NCBI GenBank assembly: GCA_947456955.1
Contig: CANGTQ010000007.1
Coordinates: forward strand, 1 to 64,000
DNA: 64,000 nt
Direction: 5' to 3'
DNA from: Flavobacteriaceae bacterium
GTDB lineage: Bacteria > Bacteroidota > Bacteroidia > Flavobacteriales > Flavobacteriaceae
Positions 16,660 through 26,606 of this stretch are shown piece after piece. Position 1 is the stretch's first letter. Every line of letters begins with the position of its first letter. Under the pieces are notes generated by a model, which had not been told where the DNA came from, made no database searches, and was given only the letters and a program-made list of their open reading frames with translations. A program made the position numbers and the translations under genes.

Positions 16660-19491
16660 CTAAAGTAATTCTTTTTTTAAAAACTCAGCCGTATAGCTTT
16701 TCTTATTCTTTATGATTTCTTCCGGAGTTCCTTTGGCAACGATTTCGCCTCCGGCTTTACCACCTTCAGGACCAATGTCAATGATGTAATCGGCTAATTT
16801 TATTACATCCATATTGTGTTCAATAATCAAAACGGAATTGCCTTTATCAACCAATTTGTTGATTACATCCATCAAAACACGAATATCTTCAAAATGCAAA
16901 CCCGTTGTAGGTTCATCCATGATGTAAAAGGTATTTCCAGTATCTTTTTTGGATAATTCGGTAGCTAATTTTATACGTTGTGCTTCGCCACCTGAAAGTG
17001 TCGTGCTTTGTTGCCCCAAAGTGATATAACCTAGACCAACATCTTGTATCGTTTTTACTTTGCGATAGATTTTTGGTATGTTTTCAAAAAATGGAACCGC
17101 TTCATCAACGGTCATATTCAAAACATCCGAAATGGATTTCCCTTTGTATCTGATTTCCAAAGTTTGTCTGTTAAATCGCTTGCCCTGACAGGTTTCACAC
17201 TCCACATAAACATCTGGTAGGAAACTCATTTCAATAGTTCTAACACCCGATCCTTCGCAGGTTTCACACCTTCCACCGGAAACATTAAAACTAAAGCGAC
17301 CTGCTTTATAACCGCGAATCATGGCTTCAGGAGTCATTGTGTACAAACTTCTGATTTCCGAAAAAACATCAGTATAGGTTGCAGGATTACTTCTTGGAGT
17401 CCTGCCTATGGGACTTTGGTCGATGTCGATTACTTTATCAATATGTTCTAAACCTTCTACTTTTTTATACGGTTGTGGTTTTTTGACGCCATTAAAATAA
17501 TAGGCATTCAAAATAGGATAAAGCGTTTCATTAATCAAAGTCGATTTTCCGCTTCCCGAAACTCCAGTTACGCAAATCAGTTTTCCTAATGGTAATTCTA
17601 TGGAAACATTTTTCAGGTTATTACCCGTTGCGCCTGTTAGTTTTAGAAATTTTCCATTGCCTTCACGACGTTTTTTTGGCACTTCAATTTTCATTTCACC
17701 ATTTAAGTACATGGCCGTTATGGTGTGTTCTTTGAGTAATTCGGCGGGTGTGCCTTTGCTGATGATTTCACCACCAAATTTTCCGGCTTTAGGACCAATA
17801 TCAATCACATAATCAGCACGTTCTATCATGTCTTTGTCGTGCTCTACCACCAAAATCGAATTCCCAATATCGCGCAATTGTTCTAATGAATGAATTAGTT
17901 TTTCGTTGTCTCTTTGGTGTAGTCCAATACTCGGCTCATCTAAAATATATAATACACCAACCAATTGTGAACCAATTTGTGTTGCCAATCGAATACGTTG
18001 TGCTTCTCCGCCCGAAAGCGATTTGGAACTTCGATTTATTGATAAATAATTCAGACCAACATTTACCAAAAAGCGCAAACGATCTTTAATTTCTTTTACG
18101 ATTTCTGTCGCGATGATTTTCTGCTTTTCATTCAGATAATTATCCAAATCCTCAAACCATGATGATAATTCCGAAATATCCATAGTAGATAAATCAAAAA
18201 TATTTTTCTCGTGAATACGGAAATACATGGCTTCTTTTTTCAAACGAGAACCTTGGCATTCGGGACAATTTACTTCGTCCATAAATTCTTTCGCCCAACG
18301 TTTTATGGAAGTCGATTGACTTTCGTCGTATTGGTTTTTGATGAAATGCGATATGCCTTCGAATTCAATTTTGTATTCTTTAGTGATACCTAATGTTTTC
18401 GATTCTACCGAGAATTTTTCCTTACCACCATGTAAAATAACTTCCATGGCATCTTCAGATATGGTTTCTACTGAGTCTGTTAATGTGAAGCCGAACTTTT
18501 CTCCAATGATTTCCAATTGTTTGAAAATCCAGGAACTTTTGTATTCGCCAAGCGGAGCAAAGCCACCATTTTTGATAGATAATTTTGGATTTGGAATTAT
18601 CTTTTTTAGATTGATTTCGTGCACGGTTCCTAATCCTTTACAAACTTCACAGGCGCCTTTGGGAGAATTGAACGAAAATAAATTTGGCTCCGGATTTTGA
18701 TAGGATATTCCAGATGTTGGACACATTAAATTCCGACTGAAATAACGCACTTCATTGGTGTCTTGATCTAAAATAATCAATACATTTTCGCCATGATACA
18801 TCGCAGTTTTGATGCTTTCAGTTAGGCGTTTTTCGTTCTCCTCACTATTCTCAATCACCATTCTGTCGATAACAATTTCAATATCGTGGGTTTTGTAACG
18901 GTCGAGTTTCATTCCGGGAAGCAAATCCTGGACTTCACCATTGACACGCACTTTTAGAAAGCCTTGTTTGGTAATTTGTTGGAACAATTCGGCATAATGA
19001 CCTTTTCGGGCACGAATAATTGGCGCTAAAATATTGATGCGTTTTCCTGTAAAATTTTTGATAATCAAATCCTTAATTTGCTCATCTGAATAGGAAACCA
19101 TTTTTTCGCCGGTCACATAACTGTAAGCTTCACCGGCACGAGCATATAACAAACGCAGGAAATCGTATATTTCTGTTATTGTTCCAACGGTAGAACGCGG
19201 ACTTTTACTTGTGGTTTTTTGTTCTATAGCAATAACAGGAGACAATCCGTCAATTTTATCTACATCTGGGCGCTCCAATCCGCCAAGAAATTGACGCGCA
19301 TAAGCCGAAAAAGTTTCGATATAACGACGCTGTCCTTCTGCATAAATGGTATCAAAAGCTAAAGACGATTTTCCCGAACCCGAAAGCCCAGTAATAACGA
19401 CCAGTTTTTCTCTGGGAATCGATATGTCAATATTCTTTAAATTGTGGACTCGAGCACCGAGAACTTCAATTGTATTTTCAGTATTTAGCAT
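16660..19491 (-). CDS. uvrA: Excinuclease ABC subunit A
   Basis: 943 residues from the ATG at 19491, the usual UvrA length. A more upstream start at 19524 would precede the predicted transcription start. UvrA is the damage-sensing ATPase of nucleotide excision repair. Visible: Walker [11 protein letters not shown], signatures [10 protein letters not shown] and [10 protein letters not shown], second Walker [11 protein letters not shown], and the C-terminal zinc finger C-E-T-C ... C-E-T-C. The first zinc module is unusual: C-P-T-S-G-I-S-Y then C-E-V-C, so one of four cysteines is Ser. A palindrome and -7 element lie just upstream. Confidence 0.97.
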   Translation of the reverse strand: MLNTENTIEVLGARVHNLKNIDISIPREKLVVITGLSGSGKSSLAFDTIYAEGQRRYIETFSAYARQFLGGLERPDVDKIDGLSPVIAIEQKTTSKSPRSTVGTITEIYDFLRLLYARAGEAYSYVTGEKMVSYSDEQIKDLIIKNFTGKRINILAPIIRARKGHYAELFQQITKQGFLKVRVNGEVQDLLPGMKLDRYKTHDIEIVIDRMVIENSEENEKRLTESIKTAMYHGENVLIILDQDTNEVRYFSRNLMCPTSGISYQNPEPNLFSFNSPKGACEVCKGLGTVHEINLKKIIPNPKLSIKNGGFAPLGEYKSSWIFKQLEIIGEKFGFTLTDSVETISEDAMEVILHGGKEKFSVESKTLGITKEYKIEFEGISHFIKNQYDESQSTSIKRWAKEFMDEVNCPECQGSRLKKEAMYFRIHEKNIFDLSTMDISELSSWFEDLDNYLNEKQKIIATEIVKEIKDRLRFLVNVGLNYLSINRSSKSLSGGEAQRIRLATQIGSQLVGVLYILDEPSIGLHQRDNEKLIHSLEQLRDIGNSILVVEHDKDMIERADYVIDIGPKAGKFGGEIISKGTPAELLKEHTITAMYLNGEMKIEVPKKRREGNGKFLKLTGATGNNLKNVSIELPLGKLICVTGVSGSGKSTLINETLYPILNAYYFNGVKKPQPYKKVEGLEHIDKVIDIDQSPIGRTPRSNPATYTDVFSEIRSLYTMTPEAMIRGYKAGRFSFNVSGGRCETCEGSGVRTIEMSFLPDVYVECETCQGKRFNRQTLEIRYKGKSISDVLNMTVDEAVPFFENIPKIYRKVKTIQDVGLGYITLGQQSTTLSGGEAQRIKLATELSKKDTGNTFYIMDEPTTGLHFEDIRVLMDVINKLVDKGNSVLIIEHNMDVIKLADYIIDIGPEGGKAGGEIVAKGTPEEIIKNKKSYTAEFLKKELL

Positions 19492-19504
19492 AACATTTTT
19501 TGCA

Positions 19505-19520
19505 TTCCGAAATTTCGGAA
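19505..19520. promoter_or_regulatory. Perfect palindrome at the uvrA transcription start (operator candidate)
   Basis: TTCCGAAATTTCGGAA is a perfect 16-bp palindrome. It begins one base after the uvrA -7 element and ends 13 bases before the uvrA ATG, so it covers the expected transcription start. The position suggests a repressor site; the protein is unknown. Confidence 0.5.
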
Positions 19521-19521
19521 G

Positions 19522-19529
19522 CAAAGGTA
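19522..19529 (-). promoter_or_regulatory. -7 element of uvrA
   Basis: The minus strand reads TACCTTTG (TAnnTTTG). It places the transcript start near 19515 and supports the ATG at 19491. No clear -33 element. Confidence 0.5.
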
Positions 19530-19581
19530 GTGTTTTGGCTTTAAAATTTTAGTTGTCAGTTAAGAAGTTATTGTTAGAAAA

Positions 19582-21402
19582 TTAATCAATAATCATCTCT
19601 TTTAAACGTAGTCGATAATTTTCTAAAATATCAATTTTAGAAAGGAACCCAAAGTATTTTCCTTTATGGATTACAGGTAAGATATATGCATTTGTAGTTT
19701 CAAATTGTTTTATCACTTTTTCAACTTTGTCTTCCAAAATAATAATAGCTTTTGGTTGGCTAATGACCTCACGTATGGTGGAAAACTTCACATGATAAGG
19801 ATTAAAAATAAAGGATTTAACGTCATCATAATCAACTATTCCGACCAAAGATTTATTTTCATCAATAATTGGAATAATTTTTTGATCCGTTGTCGAAAAT
19901 ATTTCTACAACGCTTTCTACAGAGTTTTCAAGAGTAAGAGTTTTGAAATTTTGCTGAACGAGTTTGTAAATATCAATACTTTGCAAAATATTTTTGTCTT
20001 TATCACTAGTAAATACATCGCCTTTATCTGCCAAAGTTTTGACATCCATAGAGTGTTTTTCAAATTGTTTGGAAACAGCAAAACTTATAGATGATACAAT
20101 CATCAAAGGAACCATCAAATCATAACCACCTGTAATTTCACCGATAAGGAAAATAGCAGTTAATGGTGCGTGAAACAAACCACTCAAGATTCCTGCCATG
20201 CCCACAATGGTAAAATTCGCAATAGGTAAATGATGCGTAAAATTGAGTAGATTTACTGTTTTAGCAACAAAAAAACCAAGATACGAACCCACAAAAAGCG
20301 AAGGTGCAAAGTTGCCTCCATTTCCGCCACTGCCCAAAGTTAGTCCTGTAGCAAAAGCTTTTAGCAACATTGTTACTCCAATAAATGCCAATAATACCCA
20401 TTCGCTGCTTTTGAATGGTTCAAGCATGGTGTTGTCTAACAAAATGTTTGGATTTTTGGAAGCCAATGTTTTAATGCTTTCATAGCCTTCTCCAAACAAT
20501 GTTGGAAAAAAGAAAATTAAAATAGCCAAAATCATAGCGCCAAAGAGCGCTTTTCTATATCCTTTATTTCTAAAAGTTCCAAAAAACTTTTCTACTTTTT
20601 GAAAATTTCGAGCATGATAAATAGAAGCAAATCCGGCTAAAACTCCAAGTAAAATGTAGAAAGGTGTATTATGATAATCAAATTTTAAGGTTTGATCAAA
20701 ATTTAAAATAGTATCGCTACTTAAAGAAATTTTTGAAATCAAAGCACCTGTTGCAGCGGAAATGATTATCGGAATAAAAGCGGAAATAGAAACATCTGTA
20801 AGGACCACTTCGATAGCAAATAATACACCGGCGATAGGCGCATTAAATGCTGCTCCTATTCCGGCCGCAACACCGCAAGCTAAAAGTAAAATTCTATCTT
20901 TTTGTGATAGATGGTATTTCTGCGCAAAGTTGGAACCAAATGCAGCTCCTGTAATCACAATTGGACTTTCTAATCCGGCAGAACCACCAAGTCCAACAGT
21001 TAATGAACTGGTTACAATTTGTGCATACATTTGTTTTTTTGGAACAATTCCTCCTTTTTTGGCAACAGCATAAAGTATTTTAGAACTCCCTTTTTCTAAA
21101 CTATTGTCTAAGAAATTCCGAATCACAAAAACGGTAAGCAGAATTCCAGCAATGGGAAGCAAGCTGTTTATATAAGGTAATTTCAGAAACCCATTAATAT
21201 CATTTGCCCAAAGAAAAATATTGTGAGCAAAACTTTTAAGAATAATTACGGCCAACGAACATGTAATAGCCACAAGCACACTGGCCACGTAGATAAAATT
21301 TCGCTCGCTTAGTCTGTCTTTTAAAAGATAAATTAAATTCTCAGCTCTTCTGAAAATACTTCTGAAAATAATTTTAAATAACGATGCTTTTGTTGATGGC
21401 AT
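19582..21402 (-). CDS. ClC family chloride channel/transporter with CBS pair
   Basis: 606 residues: about ten to twelve membrane helices (about 35-440) and a C-terminal pair of CBS domains (about 465-590). ClC proteins carry Cl-/H+ antiport or chloride conductance. The external gate glutamate is present (E145 in G-S-A-G-L-E-S-P), as are G-V-A-A-G-I-G-A-A-F-N-A-P-I-A-G and G-N-G-G-N-F-A-P-S-L-F-V-G. A kept gate Glu is a feature of both antiporters and gated channels, so transport mode is not settled. It has its own -7 element, 17 bases upstream. Confidence 0.92.
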   Translation of the reverse strand: MPSTKASLFKIIFRSIFRRAENLIYLLKDRLSERNFIYVASVLVAITCSLAVIILKSFAHNIFLWANDINGFLKLPYINSLLPIAGILLTVFVIRNFLDNSLEKGSSKILYAVAKKGGIVPKKQMYAQIVTSSLTVGLGGSAGLESPIVITGAAFGSNFAQKYHLSQKDRILLLACGVAAGIGAAFNAPIAGVLFAIEVVLTDVSISAFIPIIISAATGALISKISLSSDTILNFDQTLKFDYHNTPFYILLGVLAGFASIYHARNFQKVEKFFGTFRNKGYRKALFGAMILAILIFFFPTLFGEGYESIKTLASKNPNILLDNTMLEPFKSSEWVLLAFIGVTMLLKAFATGLTLGSGGNGGNFAPSLFVGSYLGFFVAKTVNLLNFTHHLPIANFTIVGMAGILSGLFHAPLTAIFLIGEITGGYDLMVPLMIVSSISFAVSKQFEKHSMDVKTLADKGDVFTSDKDKNILQSIDIYKLVQQNFKTLTLENSVESVVEIFSTTDQKIIPIIDENKSLVGIVDYDDVKSFIFNPYHVKFSTIREVISQPKAIIILEDKVEKVIKQFETTNAYILPVIHKGKYFGFLSKIDILENYRLRLKEMIID

Positions 21403-21419
21403 GATGAATCATTTAAATG

Positions 21420-21427
21420 CAAAAATA
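21420..21427 (-). promoter_or_regulatory. -7 element of the ClC gene
   Basis: The minus strand reads TATTTTTG, 17 bases before the start codon, in the gap between the AlkD-like stop and the ClC start. No clear -33 element. Confidence 0.4.
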
Positions 21428-21438
21428 CTAACTATTAA

Positions 21439-22110
21439 TTACTTTAGGATTAAGCGCAGTGCTTCACGTTGACTTAATGGTTTTAAGTTGGTCGAATTCA
21501 CATAATTGTGAACTCCATTTGGATTGAATCGGCTATAATCACGCAATGCCCAGCCAATGGCTTTTTGGATAAAAAATTCTTTCGAAGTTTTGTGTTTTTC
21601 GCATTCTGATTTGAGCAAATAAAAATCTGTTTTTTCTTTATAACTCAATTGGAAAATAATAGCACTCCGGTTTAACCACATATTTTCGGAAGCTGAAAAA
21701 CGTTCAATAACAGGATAAGTTTCATCAGGAAATTGGAGCAAATAATTACCCAATAGATACTTGGCCAAAAAATCTACCGAATCCCACCAAGATTTTTTAG
21801 TGATTAATTTTTCAATAAGTTGAATATCTTCTCTAACAAATTTCTTATTTATTTCTTTAAAGATAATTTCCATGGCACAATAGTGAAATTCCCGTTCTTT
21901 TTTGTCGAAAAGGGCCAAAGTAATGCTTCTTAAATTGGACTTTATTTCTTCTTTATATTCACTCCAAAGTGGTTTTAAGATGGCTTTTCTGGATTGGTTT
22001 TTAATACCCAAAAACGGAAAATTATTTTTCATATAGTTTTCCATTGGTATGGCTAATTCCCGATTCGATTTATGGTGTAAAATTTTTTCTAAATCTTCTA
22101 TAAATGTCAT
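21439..22110 (-). CDS. AlkD-like DNA alkylation repair protein
   Basis: 223 residues, all-helical HEAT-like repeats typical of the DNA_alkylation family, whose AlkD members excise N3- and N7-alkylated bases without flipping them. Conserved aromatic and acidic segments are present: K-K-S-W-W-D-S-V-D (the W-x-x-x-D stretch) and F-F-I-Q-K-A-I-G-W-A-L-R-D-Y-S. It starts four bases after the acpH stop, so the two genes form an operon. Confidence 0.85.
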   Translation of the reverse strand: MTFIEDLEKILHHKSNRELAIPMENYMKNNFPFLGIKNQSRKAILKPLWSEYKEEIKSNLRSITLALFDKKEREFHYCAMEIIFKEINKKFVREDIQLIEKLITKKSWWDSVDFLAKYLLGNYLLQFPDETYPVIERFSASENMWLNRSAIIFQLSYKEKTDFYLLKSECEKHKTSKEFFIQKAIGWALRDYSRFNPNGVHNYVNSTNLKPLSQREALRLILK

Positions 22111-22114
22111 GAAA

Positions 22115-22705
22115 TTAAAGATTTAACTCGTTTAATTTTTCACTGCAATGCTGACGTAATTCTTCAAAAAACTGGGTGAATTCCTGTTCAAATTCGGTGT
22201 AGTATTGTTTAAGTTCTACGATTGATTCATGCATGTCGACACGGTTTTTGGTGCGATGATCCATATGAAACATAATCATTTGCAAACCGTCAATTGAGGC
22301 ATAGCTAACCAGCCAGTTTCTGGCAAACATATACGGAATCATATTTTTGACTTTCTCTGTCAGGATTTCATAATTATCTTTAAGAAGATGGTAAAAATCG
22401 TCTGCATAGTCTTCCAGTTTTTCATCGGAATAGGTGCTCCAGTTTTTGGCTAAAAAATGATCGTAGAAAATGTCCATAATCACACCCGAATAATGCCCGT
22501 ATTTTTTGTGTAAACGATGTTTGCTTTGCCTGTATATCGGATGCATATCTGTAAAACTATCTATCGAACGATGTAGTAAAATTCCTTTTTGGATTTCCTC
22601 AGGATAAACATCATAACTATGCCCGCGAATGCTGTCCGCCATAAAGTTCCCGATTTTTAGCAAATCATTGTCGCCTGAAAGATAAATGTGAGCGAGGAAG
22701 TTCAT
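22115..22705 (-). CDS. acpH: Acyl carrier protein phosphodiesterase (AcpH/DUF479)
   Basis: 196 residues. Enzymes of this family remove the 4'-phosphopantetheine group from holo-ACP. Signature segments are N-F-L-A-H-I-Y-L-S, G-N-F-M-A-D, G-I-L-L-H-R-S-I-D-S-F-T-D-M-H-P and H-Y-S-G-V-I-M-D-I-F-Y-D-H-F-L-A; the His/Asp residues are those of an HD-like metal site. First gene of a two-gene unit with the AlkD-like gene. Confidence 0.88.
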   Translation of the reverse strand: MNFLAHIYLSGDNDLLKIGNFMADSIRGHSYDVYPEEIQKGILLHRSIDSFTDMHPIYRQSKHRLHKKYGHYSGVIMDIFYDHFLAKNWSTYSDEKLEDYADDFYHLLKDNYEILTEKVKNMIPYMFARNWLVSYASIDGLQMIMFHMDHRTKNRVDMHESIVELKQYYTEFEQEFTQFFEELRQHCSEKLNELNL

Positions 22706-22732
22706 TGTTTAGAGTGAATATGTGCCTGGGTT

Positions 22733-22853
22733 ACTAATTAACTGAGTTTGTTTTCGTAAATATAGAAAAAACCTAGCAACTCAGCCACTCAGTAACTCAG
22801 TAACTTTTGTCAAAAACTTAGCTGCTCAGCTACACAGCTACTCAGTAACTTTT
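22733..22853. repeat. Intergenic word repeat (CAGCTACTCAG / AGTAACT type)
   Basis: Between the divergent acpH and mutase genes. Short words CTCAG, CAGTAACT and CAGCTAC recur seven or more times (22776-22850), with a partly complementary stretch GTTACTAATTAACTGAG at 22732-22747. No gene is present. It is similar in style to the other intergenic word repeats listed here. Confidence 0.5.
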
Positions 22854-22854
22854 T

Positions 22855-22862
22855 TATATTTG
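22855..22862 (+). promoter_or_regulatory. -7 element of the phosphoglucosamine mutase gene
   Basis: TATATTTG, 19 bases before the ATG at 22882. No TTG lies at the expected -33 distance. Confidence 0.4.
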
Positions 22863-22881
22863 TATTTCAAAATCATATAAA

Positions 22882-24291
22882 ATGACACTTATAAAATCTA
22901 TATCTGGAATTCGTGGTACCATTGGCGGAAAAGTAGGGGAAAATCTAACTCCGGTTGATGCCGTAAAATTTGCTTCAGCTTATGGGGCATTTTTAAAAAA
23001 CTCGCAACCTTCAACCCGCAACACGAAACTAAAAGTAGTAATTGGTCGCGATGCCCGTATTTCCGGCCCGATGATTCACAATTTGGTAATGAATACGTTA
23101 CTCGGATTAGGCATTGATGTAATCGATTTGGGATTGTCAACAACACCAACTGTTGAGATTGCTGTGCCGATGGAAAAAGCCGATGGTGGAATTATCCTTA
23201 CCGCATCTCACAATCCAAAACAGTGGAATGCTTTGAAGTTATTGAATTCAAAAGGGGAATTTTTAAGTGGAAAGGAAGGCGAATTGATATTGGAAATTGC
23301 TGAATCGGAAGCTTTTGATTTTTCGGAAGTTGATTCTTTAGGAGAAATCACAGTTAATGACGCTTACATGGATATTCACATTGATGAGGTTTTGAATTTA
23401 CCTTTAGTTGATGCTGAAGCAGTTGCCAAAAGAAAATTTAAGGTAGTTGTTGATGGTGTAAATTCTTCTGGCGGAATTATTATCCCGAAATTGTTAGAAC
23501 AAATGGGAGTGGAGTGTGTGAAATTATATTGTGAACCCAACGGGCATTTTCCACACAATCCGGAACCTTTGAAAGAGCATTTAGGTGATATATGCAAATT
23601 GGTAGTAGAAGAAAAAGCCGATTTCGGAATTGTAGTTGACCCTGATGTGGATCGTTTGGCTTTCATTTCTAACGATGGCGAAATGTTTGGTGAGGAATAT
23701 ACATTAGTGGCTTGTGCCGATTATGTTTTGAGCAAAACTCCAGGAAATACAGTTTCAAATATGAGTTCATCAAGAGCTTTGAGAGACATTACAATCAAGT
23801 ATAACGGAAGCTATCAAGCAAGCGCTGTTGGAGAAGTAAATGTAGTGGAGTTAATGAAGAAAACAAATGCCATAATTGGTGGCGAAGGAAACGGTGGAAT
23901 CATTTATCCGGAATCGCATTATGGCAGAGATAGTTTGGTTGGTGTGGCTTTGTTTTTAACGCATTTGGCAAATCTTGATATGACCGTATCCGAATTGAGA
24001 GCATCATATCCTCAATATTATATGAGCAAAAATAAAATTGAACTGACGCCTCAAATTGATGTCGATGCTATTTTGGTTGCCATGACAGCGAAATATAAAA
24101 ACGATAGTTCAACAAGCTCACTATCTACAATTGACGGAGTTAAAATTGACTTTGCCGAAAATTGGGTCCACTTACGAAAATCGAATACCGAACCAATTAT
24201 AAGGATTTATACCGAAGCGCAAACACAACAATTAGCAGATGATTTGGCTATCCGAATTATTGATGAGATAAAAGCTGTTTCCGGATTATAA
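22882..24291 (+). CDS. glmM: Phosphoglucosamine mutase (phosphohexomutase)
   Basis: 469 residues, four-domain alpha-D-phosphohexomutase. It interconverts glucosamine-6- and -1-phosphate on the way to UDP-GlcNAc, or does the matching reaction on another hexose. The catalytic phosphoserine is S109 in L-T-A-S-H-N-P-K-Q-W-N. The Mg site is V-D-P-D-V-D-R-L, the sugar loop G-G-E-G-N-G-G, and the phosphate loop R-K-S-N-T-E-P-I-I-R-I. The G-I-R-G-T-I-G-G start is typical. Monocistronic, with a terminator directly behind. The GlmM assignment is by similarity; phosphomannomutase activity is possible. Confidence 0.88.
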   Translation: MTLIKSISGIRGTIGGKVGENLTPVDAVKFASAYGAFLKNSQPSTRNTKLKVVIGRDARISGPMIHNLVMNTLLGLGIDVIDLGLSTTPTVEIAVPMEKADGGIILTASHNPKQWNALKLLNSKGEFLSGKEGELILEIAESEAFDFSEVDSLGEITVNDAYMDIHIDEVLNLPLVDAEAVAKRKFKVVVDGVNSSGGIIIPKLLEQMGVECVKLYCEPNGHFPHNPEPLKEHLGDICKLVVEEKADFGIVVDPDVDRLAFISNDGEMFGEEYTLVACADYVLSKTPGNTVSNMSSSRALRDITIKYNGSYQASAVGEVNVVELMKKTNAIIGGEGNGGIIYPESHYGRDSLVGVALFLTHLANLDMTVSELRASYPQYYMSKNKIELTPQIDVDAILVAMTAKYKNDSSTSSLSTIDGVKIDFAENWVHLRKSNTEPIIRIYTEAQTQQLADDLAIRIIDEIKAVSGL

Positions 24292-24295
24292 AAAG

Positions 24296-24329
24296 ACAAA
24301 AACCCTTTCTAATCGGAATCGGTTTTTGT
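24296..24329. terminator. Bidirectional terminator between convergent genes
   Basis: 9-bp arms ACAAAAACC (24296-24304) and GGTTTTTGT (24321-24329) with a 16-base loop. It overlaps the last codons of the minus-strand VTT-like gene. Confidence 0.6.
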
Positions 24330-24920
24330 TTTAAATATTTTGAAAGTAAGCAAAAATTTCTTTTTCTGTATTAGCGTACGCCAATCAATAAATAATAGAG
24401 CACATAAGAGAAATAAACTTACTACTAATCCGACTGCAGACTTCCACGATAAGATATTTGATTCTAAACTATTTAGGTTTGTTAAAGCAAACTCACCAAT
24501 TAATAGTGCCGCTGTATCACTAATAAATTTACCTGCAAAGAAAGCAGGAATAATATAAAGCGGTGTTATTTTGGCCATGCCACCAGCAACAAATAAAGGA
24601 GTTGTTGGAAGCGGAAGTAAAGAATAGGAAAAAATAGCGATTTGGCTTTTCCATCCTTTTTCTTTCAATTTTTTACCAAGAAACATTATATCCTCATTTT
24701 TGGCTGGTTTGAAATAGGTATCCGAAATACGATGGATGTATAGTGTGAGTATGTATCTGCCCAAAATGGAACCTGCCACACCTATACAGATAGTGGCCCA
24801 TATATTTAGATCAAACACTAACTGAAGAAAAATCATTATAGTAAAAGCGGGAAGAAAAGGAAACGGAACAATGTCAAATAACAGAGCCCCTAAAAAAACT
24901 AAACAGTATTGCCACCACAT
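24309..24920 (-). CDS. VTT/DedA-like small membrane protein
   Basis: 203 residues with about five membrane helices and no cleaved signal. The central segment Y-S-L-L-P-L-P-T-T-P-L-F-V-A-G-G-M-A-K and the following G-K-F-I-S-D-T resemble the re-entrant and Gly-rich parts of VTT (DedA/SNARE-associated) proteins, which help move lipids or lipid-linked carriers across membranes. The match is by pattern only and the F/YxxxR motif is unclear. Single gene, convergent with glmM. Confidence 0.5.
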   Translation of the reverse strand: MWWQYCLVFLGALLFDIVPFPFLPAFTIMIFLQLVFDLNIWATICIGVAGSILGRYILTLYIHRISDTYFKPAKNEDIMFLGKKLKEKGWKSQIAIFSYSLLPLPTTPLFVAGGMAKITPLYIIPAFFAGKFISDTAALLIGEFALTNLNSLESNILSWKSAVGLVVSLFLLCALLFIDWRTLIQKKKFLLTFKIFKTKTDSD

Positions 24921-25050
24921 TATCTCAATAATTTATGTTTACTAAAATACAATAAATAATTTCGAGGTTTAGTTTTATTTTTACTTTTTTCTAATTGAGG
25001 ATTTTTTATGAGATTGGTTGTTTAATTTTTGATTATGAATTTACAAAAAA

Positions 25051-26517
25051 TTAAAACAGCTTTATTTTCTTCAACACATTAACAATAACGCCGTTAATGT
25101 CTCCTGAAAGATTGGCTTTGTATACCAAACCAACATATAGTAAGGTGACCAATATTGATTTCAAAATGATATTTAAGATGGGGTGAAAAGAAAAGTCCCA
25201 ATAATAAAACCCAAAGAAACAAAGCAATCCAATCAATAATGCATAAATGTTTTTTAAAGTAAAAGGAAACAGTTTCATTCGAATAATAACAAAAAGTAAT
25301 TTAGCAATACTGTATAGTGTGATTGAAATTAAAGTAGCAATTGCAGCACCGTTAATTCCATAAATTGGTATGAAAATCTTATTTAGTGTAATGGCAAAAA
25401 ATGCTAAAAACAATCCTAAAAATAAAACGGCTCTATAGTATTTGGAATTGAAAATGATAGCATTGTTATTTCCTAAAACCAAATCAAAATATTTGGACAA
25501 TCCGATAAGAAAAACGACTAAAATACCACCACGATAATTTTCAGGCAATAAACTATATACTTGATCGATATTAACCAGAATACCAACCAGTACCAATCCG
25601 CCAACGATTTGCAATGTAATAGCCGTTTTCTTGTATAAATCGTTTAGTTCGTCGTGTTTACCTTCGGTCATAAGTTTTGCCGTAATTGGATAAGTAATTT
25701 GATGCATTGCACGGCTTGGAACGGCTATAACCGTAGCAATAAATATGGCTACCGAATAGTAGGCAATATTTTCAATTTTTACATATTGGTTCAACATCGT
25801 TTTGTCGATATCCAAGAGCATGTTGGCAACACTACCGGAAAGAATAATAAAACTAGAATAAATTAGTATGGCTTTAGAATTGTGAGGGAATTTAAATTCA
25901 AAAGAAATTGCTTTTACTTTGTTAGCATAGAACAACATAATCAGCGTACTCAATAAATAGACAAACATTGTAGCTGTGATAAATTGTTCGATAGAAATAA
26001 AGTCAAAATAAACTGAAATAAGAAAAATAGAAATTAATACTCGTAAACCAATCTCTTTGATGAAATTACCAAAAACTGATTGCAAGTGCACTTTTACCCA
26101 AGCATAGAAAATCTCAAAATAGCCCATGCACAAACCGATAATTGGTATTTGCCAAACATAATCATATACAATATCGTTTTTGGTGGATAAAAATTGAGCA
26201 ATACCATCATAAAAAACTGTTCCAATTATTGCTATTGGAATAATTGCTGCAAACGGAAGTACCAAAACAAAGCTTAGAAATTGCGTTTTTTCTTTTTCGG
26301 ATTTGTATTCAGAGAAAAATTTTACAAGTGTATTGTGAACACCAAAAGCCATTAATGGAAAAATAACATTAGCACTCGATAAGATATAACTTGTTAATCC
26401 ATAAAATTTTTCACCTAAAAAATGTGGATACATAAACAGCGCATTGGCAGCTCCAATCACAAAACCAATATAGGTAATGATGGTGTTTTTGATGGATTGG
26501 TTAATTACGATTCCCAT
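25051..26517 (-). CDS. Oligosaccharide flippase / polysaccharide biosynthesis membrane protein
   Basis: 488 residues and 13 to 14 hydrophobic helices in the MOP/Wzx pattern. Such proteins flip undecaprenyl-linked glycans to the periplasm. The helix spacing, the N-terminal I-N-Q-S-I-K-N-T-I-I-T-Y-I-G-F-V-I-G-A and the cluster position after a glycosyltransferase support the call. The cargo sugar is unknown. It starts 85 bases after the glycosyltransferase stop, with a word repeat between. Confidence 0.85.
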   Translation of the reverse strand: MGIVINQSIKNTIITYIGFVIGAANALFMYPHFLGEKFYGLTSYILSSANVIFPLMAFGVHNTLVKFFSEYKSEKEKTQFLSFVLVLPFAAIIPIAIIGTVFYDGIAQFLSTKNDIVYDYVWQIPIIGLCMGYFEIFYAWVKVHLQSVFGNFIKEIGLRVLISIFLISVYFDFISIEQFITATMFVYLLSTLIMLFYANKVKAISFEFKFPHNSKAILIYSSFIILSGSVANMLLDIDKTMLNQYVKIENIAYYSVAIFIATVIAVPSRAMHQITYPITAKLMTEGKHDELNDLYKKTAITLQIVGGLVLVGILVNIDQVYSLLPENYRGGILVVFLIGLSKYFDLVLGNNNAIIFNSKYYRAVLFLGLFLAFFAITLNKIFIPIYGINGAAIATLISITLYSIAKLLFVIIRMKLFPFTLKNIYALLIGLLCFFGFYYWDFSFHPILNIILKSILVTLLYVGLVYKANLSGDINGVIVNVLKKIKLF

Positions 26518-26521
26518 GTTT

Positions 26522-26606
26522 GATTTAGGATTTAGGAATTAGGATTTACGAATGTATCATTTTTTTCTTTGTGAACTTCGTGTCTTCTTTGTGACTTTGT
26601 GGTTAA
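26522..26606. repeat. Intergenic word repeats (GGATTTA and CTTTGTG types)
   Basis: 26522-26551 holds GATTTAGG words ending in AGGATTTACGA. 26567-26606 holds CTTTGTG/ACTTCGTG/CTTTGTGA words ending in GTGGTTAA. The second part overlaps the glycosyltransferase stop codon. Similar words occur at 60163-60181 and 40861-40893. Confidence 0.65.

Noticed and set aside
22776..22850. Possible CRISPR-like array
   Set aside because: The repeated words are 5 to 11 bases, irregularly spaced and partly overlapping, with no spacers of constant size and no cas genes.
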